From: a virus | Virus record (IMG/VR): IMGVR_UViG_3300030419_004104 | Coordinates: 1-38,955 of that record | Reading direction: 5' to 3' (one strand) | DNA: 38,955 nt | Shown here: positions 32,298 to 38,099 of the stretch, piece after piece | How the letters are laid out: each line of letters begins with the position of its first letter | Position numbering within the stretch: the stretch's first letter is position 1 | Notes under the pieces: model-generated | What the model was told of the DNA's origin: nothing | The model's database searches: none | Seen by the model: the letters and a program-made list of their open reading frames with translations, nothing else | Position numbers and translations under genes: made by a program

Positions 32298-32429
32298 ATG
32301 GCCAAAGATAATAGCCCCCCAAAGAACAGGCAAGACAAATACTGGTACATCGCATATGTGTGGCTCGTATTGTGCGCGGTGTATCTATTCGTCAAAACCA
32401 TACCCGTATTAATTTGGGGGCGAAAATAA
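32298..32429 (+). CDS. Tiny single-pass membrane protein (43 aa)
   Basis: Starts at ATG 32298 behind GAAAGGA and ends in TAA sharing its last base with the Rad52-like ATG (TAATG). The product has a polar N-terminus (AKDNSPPKNRQDKYWY), one hydrophobic helix (IAYVWLVLCAVYLFV), and a short basic end (WGRK). The good SD and tight coupling support translation. It is below usual gene-calling lengths. Function unknown; small early membrane proteins of phages can act in superinfection exclusion or host membrane control. Confidence 0.65.
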   Translation: MAKDNSPPKNRQDKYWYIAYVWLVLCAVYLFVKTIPVLIWGRK

Positions 32430-33115
32430 TGGAAAATGTTATACAGGCTCTCAGTAAGCCGTTTCCGTTTGATCGGATACATTGGCGCGTAGGCAGCACT
32501 ACAAAAGATGCAAAACGCGGACTAGCTTTGGCGTACCTGGATGCCAGGGACGTAATGGATCGGATGGACCAAGTATGTGGCAGCAGTTGGTCTGATACAT
32601 ACTTTGAAGTAGCTGGGCGCGTAGTGTGCAGTATCACTATCAATGGAATCACGCGCTCTGATGGTGCTGGTGATACAGTGGTGGAAGCAGAAAAGGGTGG
32701 ACTGTCCGACGCTTACAAACGCTGTGCGGTTAAGTGGGGCGTAGGGCGGTACCTGTACCGCCTGGAATCCGAATGGGTAGCACTGGATGGAAAAAAACGA
32801 ATTATAAAACCGCCCGAAATGCCAGCATGGGCATTACCAGCTGATGATGTAAATAGTCCGGACATCCCGTTCGATCAGGTCGAAAAAGATCACAAAACGA
32901 TCAACGAAAAAGAAATAACCCAAGAACAAGCAGACTTAATAAATGCCATCCTCGACCTAGAATCAATATTGGTCGAAACCGACCGGTTGACAAGCACTGC
33001 ACGCACTGCGGTACGACGCAAACACGCAAAGGTAGTCAAGCTAGAAGCTGCTACCCTAGAAAACCTCAAAACATATTACGCTCAGTTAACCGAATTTCAA
33101 AGGAGTAACCCGTGA
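32429..33115 (+). CDS. Rad52/22-like single-strand annealing protein (228 aa)
   Basis: Matches the Rad52-type phage recombinase pattern: IHWRVGSTTKDAKRGLALAYLDARDVMDRMD, then a beta region (FEVAGRVVCSITING) and the characteristic GGLSDAYKRCAVKWGVGRYLYRLE. Such proteins form rings on single-stranded DNA and anneal complementary strands. The ATG at 32429 is coupled to the small membrane gene and follows a GGGGG site; an in-frame start at 32360 would overlap that gene by 70 bases. It heads a recombination and replication set with SSB, a resolvase and a helicase. Confidence 0.88.
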   Translation: MENVIQALSKPFPFDRIHWRVGSTTKDAKRGLALAYLDARDVMDRMDQVCGSSWSDTYFEVAGRVVCSITINGITRSDGAGDTVVEAEKGGLSDAYKRCAVKWGVGRYLYRLESEWVALDGKKRIIKPPEMPAWALPADDVNSPDIPFDQVEKDHKTINEKEITQEQADLINAILDLESILVETDRLTSTARTAVRRKHAKVVKLEAATLENLKTYYAQLTEFQRSNP

Positions 33116-33330
33116 TGGTAGATAGCGGTACTTGGACAGATAGCATACCAGCCGAAATTGACAATTTGTTGCGTGACGATCAGCATGGATGGGACTGGCA
33201 GATACGCGACATAGAAGGACAGTCTTGGTTTGTAGCTCGTGTGGGCAACAAAGTGATAGCAGGTAAAATTGCGACAGAAACAGAAGCTCCTACGCTGGTA
33301 AAGGTGGTACGGGGAGGCCAACATGATTGA
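33115..33330 (+). CDS. Small protein between Rad52-like and SSB genes (71 aa)
   Basis: The ATG at 33115 shares its A with the preceding stop codon (TGATG), and AGGAG lies nine bases upstream; a GTG one codon earlier is an alternative. The product is acidic N-terminally (PAEIDNLLRDDQHGWDWQIRD) and beta-like later (SWFVARVGNKVIAGKIAT). No family recognised. The tight overlaps on both sides place it in the recombination operon, so an accessory part in replication is possible. Confidence 0.65.
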   Translation: MVDSGTWTDSIPAEIDNLLRDDQHGWDWQIRDIEGQSWFVARVGNKVIAGKIATETEAPTLVKVVRGGQHD

Positions 33331-33571
33331 CACAACAATTTTTAATCAAGAAAAAGAATGTGCTTTGGCAGACTCTACAGGATTTTTGGATTCTTCCGAT
33401 TCGTATTTGCTGCTTACAAAAAACGGTGAACAGATACGTGTATCAGGATATAGTAGCGCAGAGGACCAGCTGCAAATGCTCATGAATTATTTAGCGTCAA
33501 ACAAAAAAATAGGAAAAGTTATCGAAACTTACTTTAAGACCAACGAGGAGAATGCACTATGGCAAGCGTAA
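33323..33571 (+). CDS. Small hypothetical protein upstream of SSB (82 aa)
   Basis: GGGGAGG precedes the ATG at a good distance, and the frame overlaps both neighbours by 8-13 bases. The product starts MIDTTIFNQEKECALADSTG and ends in a helical part (EDQLQMLMNYLASNKKIGKV). No domain recognised. Probable member of the early replication operon. Confidence 0.65.
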   Translation: MIDTTIFNQEKECALADSTGFLDSSDSYLLLTKNGEQIRVSGYSSAEDQLQMLMNYLASNKKIGKVIETYFKTNEENALWQA

Positions 33572-33891
33572 ACAGTGTCACCCTGCTGGGTACAGTAGCT
33601 AGTGAGGTGCGACACACACAAACCGACAAGAGCCAGGTTAGTAATTTTTCACTGAAAACCGATGCACTTAGCATTAACGGTAAGGCATACAGCTCATGGC
33701 ACAACATTGTCGTGTGGGGCCGTGGCGCAGAGATGGTCAAAGACCTTTCCGAAGGAGACATGCTAACAGTCTTTGGAGAGTTAGGTACCGAAACTTGGGA
33801 GAGCGATGGCGAAAAAAAATACAAAAGCGTAGTGAAGGCGCATCGCGTACAGCTGGCATCTGAGGAAGGTCAAGCCAATGCCCCGTTCTAA
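33559..33891 (+). CDS. ssb: Single-stranded DNA-binding protein (110 aa)
   Basis: OB-fold SSB: starts ASVNSVTLLGTVASEVRHTQT, continues with VSNFSLKTD, then HNIVVWGRGAEMVKDLSEGDMLTVFGELGTETWE, as in bacterial and phage SSB. The conserved aromatic and basic strand positions are present. It is shorter than Escherichia coli SSB and lacks the acidic DDIPF-like tail; it ends in EEGQANAPF, so it may not bind host SSB partners in the usual way. It overlaps the next gene by 14 bases and protects single strands during phage replication and Rad52-type annealing. Confidence 0.9.
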   Translation: MASVNSVTLLGTVASEVRHTQTDKSQVSNFSLKTDALSINGKAYSSWHNIVVWGRGAEMVKDLSEGDMLTVFGELGTETWESDGEKKYKSVVKAHRVQLASEEGQANAPF

Positions 33892-34210
33892 AAATCTTTC
33901 AGCAAAAGGCAGACGAAACAAAGGTTCACGTGTCGAACGTGAAATAGTCGCAATGCACCAAGCTATTGGAGTGGATGCCGAACGCGTACCACTAAGTGGT
34001 GGCGCAGGTGGCAGCTACACAGGTGACGTAATAGTTGATAAAAAATACAGAGCTGAAGTAAAGGCGCGGAAAGAAGGTGTCGGGTTTGTCTTGCTTAATA
34101 AATGGCTTAAAGACAATGATATGTTAATACTCAAACAAGACAGGACTCAACCGTTGGTGGTTTTGCCGTGGACAACGTATTCGGAGCTTATGGAAAAAAT
34201 TGATCGCTGA
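33878..34210 (+). CDS. Hjc-like PD-(D/E)XK Holliday junction resolvase (110 aa)
   Basis: Shows the nuclease signature in order: an early Glu in KGSRVEREIVAMH, Asp in YTGDVIVD near residue 50, and AEVKARKEG, giving E-x(n)-D-x(n)-ExK. The basic start (KNLSAKGRRNKGSR) fits DNA-junction contact. The archaeal-type Hjc enzymes and their phage relatives have this layout. It resolves branched DNA made by the Rad52-like annealing protein. The ATG at 33878 overlaps the SSB end. Confidence 0.82.
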   Translation: MPRSKNLSAKGRRNKGSRVEREIVAMHQAIGVDAERVPLSGGAGGSYTGDVIVDKKYRAEVKARKEGVGFVLLNKWLKDNDMLILKQDRTQPLVVLPWTTYSELMEKIDR

Positions 34211-35474
34211 CGCTGAAATAGAACTATGCGTACTGTCCGCAATGATGCAACGCACCAATACTATCGCTGAGCTGACCGACATGGGTGTATCAGGTGCTAC
34301 CTTTTCCACCGAGCGTAACGAGAGGCTGTACGCCGCAATAGTCGAGCTGAACACTAAACAAAACGTAGATGTAGTAGATCCGCTGATGCTCCACCGGTCT
34401 GTACAGCTATCCATGCCAGAGATGTCGCTAACGGACATAACGAAATTATTTGGATATACTGCTAGCTCCTACAACATCCAACACCATGCTCAGACACTAC
34501 TAGACCTTCAAACCCGACGCAAACTAGAACTACTTGGCCAACAGTTAACAAAACAAGCTGCTGACTTAGCAGTGGACGCCCAAAATGCTATCAGCCAAAT
34601 AGAGCAGCAACTTCTGTCTGACTCAGCAGATAGCGGCTTAATATCTATGGAGGCCGCAGTAGGCCAAACCCACGCCTGGGCCAAAAAAAATCACGGAGCC
34701 GAAATAATAGGACTGTCATCCGGTTACCGAAAACTGGATGAGCTGACGTATGGACTGCAGCCAGGGCAACTGATAATACTCGCAGCCAGACCGAGCAAAG
34801 GCAAAAGCGCACTTGCCTGGCAGATAGCATACCACGTAGGCCTCGACCATCCCGTCGCGTACTTTAGTTTGGAAATGGATGCCAGGTCTCTAGTGTTGCG
34901 CTCACTAGCACAAAACACCGGATTAACTATTAACGACCTGCAGCGTCATCGAATACCCCAACAAGCTGCCGATACCTACGCCTACGCATTGCGCGAACTC
35001 CGTACACGCCAGATACATGTAGATCAGCGTGGCACTATTACTGTGGCTACCCTACGCAGTAGAGCGAAACAAATGGCTAGACTGCATGGACTCAGTTTGG
35101 TGGTCGTGGATTATTTACAGCTAATGTCTGGACACGGGACCAATCGTGAGCAGGAGGTGTCACATATCAGTCGAGGCCTCAAAGCATTGGCTATGGACCT
35201 ACAGGTACCAGTGCTGGCGTGCGCACAATTAAACAGAACAATAGAAGGGCGTGCTGGTGAGATGTCTAGACCTACACTATCAGATTTGCGCGACTCTGGC
35301 CAAATCGAACAGGACGCGGATGTGGTGGGTATGTTGTGGTGGGGATTCGAACATCTACCGGACTTTAATCATGGCGAAGTTGAACTTTTAATCCGTAAAA
35401 ATAGGCAAGGTGCCTTAGGTACGGTCCCGTTAAAATGGCAACCAGATTGGGTAAAATTTGATGAAAGAATATGA
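34200..35474 (+). CDS. dnaB: Replicative DNA helicase, DnaB family (424 aa)
   Basis: The N-terminal domain starts IADAEIELCVLSAMMQ and contains ATFSTERNERLYAAIVEL as in DnaB. Walker A is ARPSKGKS at residues 196-203; Walker B is VVVDYLQLM with Asp304; AYFSLEMDARSL and RDSGQIEQDADVV are the usual helicase motifs. The start is a TTG at 34200 with GGA five bases upstream; the next ATG would remove part of the N-terminal fold. No primase is fused, and none is seen in the window, so host primase is probably used. Confidence 0.93.
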   Translation: MIADAEIELCVLSAMMQRTNTIAELTDMGVSGATFSTERNERLYAAIVELNTKQNVDVVDPLMLHRSVQLSMPEMSLTDITKLFGYTASSYNIQHHAQTLLDLQTRRKLELLGQQLTKQAADLAVDAQNAISQIEQQLLSDSADSGLISMEAAVGQTHAWAKKNHGAEIIGLSSGYRKLDELTYGLQPGQLIILAARPSKGKSALAWQIAYHVGLDHPVAYFSLEMDARSLVLRSLAQNTGLTINDLQRHRIPQQAADTYAYALRELRTRQIHVDQRGTITVATLRSRAKQMARLHGLSLVVVDYLQLMSGHGTNREQEVSHISRGLKALAMDLQVPVLACAQLNRTIEGRAGEMSRPTLSDLRDSGQIEQDADVVGMLWWGFEHLPDFNHGEVELLIRKNRQGALGTVPLKWQPDWVKFDERI

Positions 35475-36183
35475 TAAAATTGCTACCGATCCACTGCGCC
35501 CAGAAGAACAAAGACTGTGCGTCCAGCTTTGGCAAAATAATAAAGACTACAATGCGCGAGACCGACTAGTGCGATCGATGACGCGTTTAATCATAAAATT
35601 TGTCAATGGTTTTGCAAACATTCCAACGGATGATGCGATACAAAACTGTCTTATCCGCGTCACAGAATCGGTCGACAAATTTGACACAGATTCGGACTAC
35701 GCTTTTGGCACGTATGCACGCCACTGGATCATACGCGCCATACACGAGACGTACGTAGAATCGCACCGAGGTAACGCACGTGCAGCCCAAATTAACGCGA
35801 ACAATAAACGCAAAAGAAGAGAAAATGAACTATATGCTAGTGGCCATACGGCTGTCCGCGCAGCCCAAATAGCATACTCCGAACAGCCCGAAGGGCAGCG
35901 TATTGGCGCGGAACATCCGGTCGCGCTGGATAAGGTTTCTTTGGCTGTCCCAGAACACGAATACAATGGCAGCGATATGCTGCTACATCATGTACAGCGT
36001 TTCAACGATAGGAGGATCATACAGTTTAACCTCGGACTCATTGGCCAAATAAGATGGACCTTCGAATCTCTTGGCCGCGTGATGAAAAAATCACGCCAAG
36101 CAGTAAACATGGACTACCTACGTGGCATCAGAAACTTACGCGGTGCAGCGTGTCGCGGTCTAATCGAACGGGGAGTCGAGTAA
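35461..36183 (+). CDS. Phage sigma-70-family transcription factor (240 aa)
   Basis: Region 2 is clear at residues 31-97: ARDRLVRSMTRLIIKFVNGF, DAIQNCLIRVTESVDKFD, then FGTYARHWIIRAIHET, matching the core-binding and -10 recognition part (compare FxTYAxWWIRQAI). Region 4 lies near residues 200-230, with TFESLGRVMKKSRQAVNMDY then LRGIRNLR. A basic linker joins them (NNKRKRRENE). It would direct host RNA polymerase to phage, probably late, promoters. The ATG at 35461 overlaps the helicase end; an in-frame TTG precedes it. A sigma factor on a temperate short-tailed phage is uncommon. Confidence 0.88.
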   Translation: MKEYDKIATDPLRPEEQRLCVQLWQNNKDYNARDRLVRSMTRLIIKFVNGFANIPTDDAIQNCLIRVTESVDKFDTDSDYAFGTYARHWIIRAIHETYVESHRGNARAAQINANNKRKRRENELYASGHTAVRAAQIAYSEQPEGQRIGAEHPVALDKVSLAVPEHEYNGSDMLLHHVQRFNDRRIIQFNLGLIGQIRWTFESLGRVMKKSRQAVNMDYLRGIRNLRGAACRGLIERGVE

Positions 36184-36200
36184 GACCATACGCCACCGTG

Positions 36201-36233
36201 GAGGTAGCCACGCCTGGGGAGTGTGGCTACCTC
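36201..36233. terminator. 11-bp hairpin between sigma and nuclease genes
   Basis: GAGGTAGCCAC (36201-36211) pairs exactly with GTGGCTACCTC (36223-36233), with an 11-base loop. On the plus strand it is followed by TCAATTAAAAAAAA, not a T-run, so it is not a standard terminator for the rightward operon. RNA processing or a protein site is possible. Confidence 0.55.
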
Positions 36234-36249
36234 TCAATTAAAAAAAAAT

Positions 36250-36819
36250 ATGATAACCGTAAACCTAACAACATCAGAGATGACAACAGCTATAACTCAC
36301 GCTCTTGATAACGTAGATCGCGGCATCGGGAAATACAAAAGTGCTTTCCGTTCAGACGCGGACAGAAAAAAACACTTAGTGATGGACCAGGCAGTAGGAC
36401 AGGTCACCACTGCAGCAGCGTGCAAATATCTATACGGTGATATACAGCACTATGTTACCACGCGGTTCTACCGCAACCAAACCCCCGATGACCACGACCA
36501 CGGATACGACCTCGGAGCACTTAATGTAGATGTCAAGGGTTCTTATATGCGTGGATCAGATGATCCAATGAAATACAGTTTGTACGTGAGTAAAAAAACG
36601 AAAGAATGGATCTACATACTTGTGCTCATCAAAGGCGTAGATGATCCAATGAAGTGGAGCTATAAACGGCCAACTATATATGTGCCTGGATACGCACTAA
36701 CCAATGACTTTCCTGACAAAATATTAAACGGTAAATGGCGCGGTCGCTATCTACTCCCAGCCACGTCCTTACGTAAACTCCCCCCTTTCAATTATCACTA
36801 CCATGCGCACAAAAGTTAA
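36250..36819 (+). CDS. PD-(D/E)XK-like nuclease candidate (189 aa)
   Basis: The segment HDHGYDLGALNVDVKGSYMRG gives a D-x(n)-DVKG core typical of restriction-type nuclease folds, followed by the strand EWIYILVLIKGV. The upstream helix is DQAVGQVTTAAACKYL; the usual catalytic Glu in that helix is not obvious. The ATG at 36250 is preferred; a GTG at 36223 lies inside a hairpin arm and has no spaced SD. No clear SD precedes 36250 either. It might degrade host DNA or act in recombination. Confidence 0.6.
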   Translation: MITVNLTTSEMTTAITHALDNVDRGIGKYKSAFRSDADRKKHLVMDQAVGQVTTAAACKYLYGDIQHYVTTRFYRNQTPDDHDHGYDLGALNVDVKGSYMRGSDDPMKYSLYVSKKTKEWIYILVLIKGVDDPMKWSYKRPTIYVPGYALTNDFPDKILNGKWRGRYLLPATSLRKLPPFNYHYHAHKS

Positions 36820-37066
36820 AAGCACCAAGAGCCATGAACGGAACGTAATATTTTTTGAACCAAGTGAGCTGGACGATGCACTGATAGGCATTGCAGTATT
36901 TGATAATCTCAGCGTGACCGCGTATGACTACGATACGATAGTAGCCATCCACAAGTCTATGGGTATGTCAAACAAACAAGCAGAGGAATGGATTGAAAAA
37001 AGAACCGCTGGCGAATCAACTGGAGACGGTACGCCCGTAATCATATGGAGGCCATCACGGAACTGA
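36803..37066 (+). CDS. Small duplicated early protein, copy 1 (87 aa)
   Basis: Shares with its neighbour the pattern EPxELDDALIGIA, AYDY, IH, GM, AEEW and GDGTPVI-x-W. The N-terminus is a short basic lead (MRTKVKSTKSHERN). The core pattern is typical of small proteins seen in phages of many hosts; I know no assigned function. It overlaps the nuclease gene end by 17 bases and the second copy follows after three bases. Confidence 0.75.
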   Translation: MRTKVKSTKSHERNVIFFEPSELDDALIGIAVFDNLSVTAYDYDTIVAIHKSMGMSNKQAEEWIEKRTAGESTGDGTPVIIWRPSRN

Positions 37067-37069
37067 CGA

Positions 37070-37333
37070 ATGCGCGATACCATAGAAAAGTATGCAGAAG
37101 AATGGGGCGAAACAATAATACTATTCGAACCTCGTGAACTAGACGATGCGTTGATAGGCATTGCAGCGCGAATTGGACTGCGCGTAGCAGCGTATGACTA
37201 CGCCAAACTAGTCGAGATACATCACAAAAAACTAGGAATGAATTTAGAAGAAGCGGAGGAATGGGTGCAAATAAATGCGATGGGGTCATATATGGGTGAT
37301 GGCACACCAGTGATCGTATGGATACCTCAGTAG
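37070..37333 (+). CDS. Small duplicated early protein, copy 2 (87 aa)
   Basis: Paralogue of the preceding gene: EPRELDDALIGIA, VAAYDYAKLVEIHH, GMNLEEAEEW and GDGTPVIVW are shared. The acidic start (RDTIEKYAEEWGET) differs from copy 1. Together they look like a tandem duplication that has diverged. Its end overlaps the SWIM gene by 16 bases. Function unknown. Confidence 0.75.
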   Translation: MRDTIEKYAEEWGETIILFEPRELDDALIGIAARIGLRVAAYDYAKLVEIHHKKLGMNLEEAEEWVQINAMGSYMGDGTPVIVWIPQ

Positions 37334-37530
37334 TACCTGATCTAAATGTGCGCCAACACTGGATTCGTATAGGAACGCATGGCGATATGTATAAAATAGT
37401 ACGCGACCCAAAAATCACCCAACGATGGAGCTGCACATGTAAGGGCTGGTTATTTAGACATCGCAAGAATGCAAATTTTGAATGCAAACACATCAGAGAA
37501 ATTAAAACGAAACTGGTTGACACTGTATAG
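37318..37530 (+). CDS. SWIM-type zinc finger protein (70 aa)
   Basis: WSCTCKGWLFRHRKNANFECKHI shows the CxC...CxH arrangement of SWIM zinc-binding domains, which take part in DNA or protein contacts in bacterial, archaeal and eukaryotic proteins. The remainder is short (residues 1-33 basic, 60-70 end). It overlaps the previous gene and precedes the excisionase-like gene. The role in the phage is unknown; DNA-binding during replication or regulation is possible. Confidence 0.75.
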   Translation: MDTSVVPDLNVRQHWIRIGTHGDMYKIVRDPKITQRWSCTCKGWLFRHRKNANFECKHIREIKTKLVDTV

Positions 37531-37540
37531 GAGAATCCCC

Positions 37541-37768
37541 ATGATAGAGCACTTACCAGACGATAGAATAGTGCCGTTCGAAACAGCTTTAGAGTATCTA
37601 CAAATACCAAAGAGAATGCTTGTAGAATTAGCTGCTGACAGACATCCATCTGGACGTAAAATTAACGCTATACGAGTGAGTAATAAGATAGTAAATTTTT
37701 ACGTAAAAGATTTAAAACAATTTGCAAAAAGCATGTATACAGGGCCATCGAATACAACAGTAAAATAA
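37541..37768 (+). CDS. Excisionase-like small DNA-binding protein (75 aa)
   Basis: Start ATG 37541 is preceded by AGGAGA. The sequence VPFETALEYLQIPKRMLVELAADR followed by INAIRVSNKIVNFYVKDLKQF resembles the small winged-helix excisionase domain (helix-turn-helix then wing with a conserved aromatic before D-L). It is the last gene before the tRNA att region, the other end from the integrase; in the circular form it is next to attP, the expected place for a recombination directionality factor. Confidence 0.6.
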   Translation: MIEHLPDDRIVPFETALEYLQIPKRMLVELAADRHPSGRKINAIRVSNKIVNFYVKDLKQFAKSMYTGPSNTTVK

Positions 37769-37782
37769 AAAAACAGGTATTA

Positions 37783-37806
37783 TTCTAACCCCGTTTCTAA
37801 CCCCGT
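37783..37806 (+). repeat. Arm-type repeats, TTCTAACCCCGT x2, P side
   Basis: Two exact tandem copies of TTCTAACCCCGT (37783-37794, 37795-37806) lie about 110 bases before the att core. Two identical copies and one partial lie on the other side at 38048-38083. This symmetrical placement is typical of integrase arm sites. Confidence 0.65.
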
Positions 37807-37842
37807 TGCCCGTAAGTGGTTGTTTTTTAATATGTCTTAGGA

Positions 37843-37897
37843 GACTGTAAATCTGTTGTCTTAGACTTCGTAGGTTCGAATCCTGCTCCCCCCACCA
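37843..37897 (+). pseudogene. tRNA-Tyr (GTA) 3' fragment, att core
   Basis: From the anticodon loop (CTGTAAA, anticodon GTA at 37847-37849) through an extra arm, a good T-arm (GTAGG TTCGAAT CCTGC) and TCCCCCCA-CCA at 37888-37897, this is the 3' half of a class II tRNA-Tyr. The upstream part lacks the needed GGGGGGA acceptor strand and the anticodon stem has a mismatch, so the gene is not whole here. It restores the host tRNA upon integration. Confidence 0.85.
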
Positions 37898-37901
37898 TCT
37901 T

Positions 37902-37941
37902 TAGGGAAGTCCTTAAATACAAGGGCTTCCCTACTTTTTTA
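37902..37941 (+). terminator. tRNA-Tyr terminator carried in the att region
   Basis: TAGGGAAG and CTTCCCTA (with CC/GG inside) form a hairpin followed by CTTTTTTAGG. The second arm and T-run are repeated at the window start (about 11-29), showing that the left edge cuts this element in its loop. Confidence 0.8.
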
Positions 37942-37970
37942 GGCTAAAACGCTACATATACTGTATATCC
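37913..37970. repeat. Right copy of 58-bp att direct repeat
   Basis: Exact copy of bases 1-58. It begins in the loop of the tRNA terminator and ends at CTGTATATCC; beyond it the two sides diverge completely. It either marks attR of the element or the att core of the circular form. Confidence 0.88.
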
Positions 37971-38047
37971 CTCTTCAGATTATCTCTTCTTGTGTTTTTG
38001 TAGGTTTACACATATTTTACCCTTCATAAACCATGTTTTCACCTAAA

Positions 38048-38083
38048 TTCTAACCCCGTTTCTAACCCCGTAATTAACCCCGA
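38048..38083 (+). repeat. Arm-type repeats, TTCTAACCCCGT x2 plus partial, P' side
   Basis: Copies at 38048-38059 and 38060-38071, then a partial (TTAACCCCG) ending near 38082, 17 bases before the second integrase start. Same motif as at 37783-37806. The rest of 37971-38047 shows no gene. Confidence 0.65.
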
Positions 38084-38099
38084 TAAAAAAGAGGTTGAT

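Noticed and set aside
36223-36249. GTG start for the nuclease candidate
   Set aside because: The GTG lies at the first base of the 3' arm of a perfect hairpin and the purine-rich sequence before it is only one base away, too close for an SD.
37041-37649. Open frame on the minus strand (202 codons) opposite the early operon end
   Set aside because: It runs antisense through three overlapping plus-strand genes with good domain or paralogue support; its product is unlike any protein I know.
37800-37897. A complete tRNA-Tyr gene
   Set aside because: The 3' half and CCA are good, but the 5' acceptor strand GGGGGGA is missing, the anticodon stem has a mismatch, and the D-arm-like sequence is only vaguely similar. 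It is better read as the att fragment.
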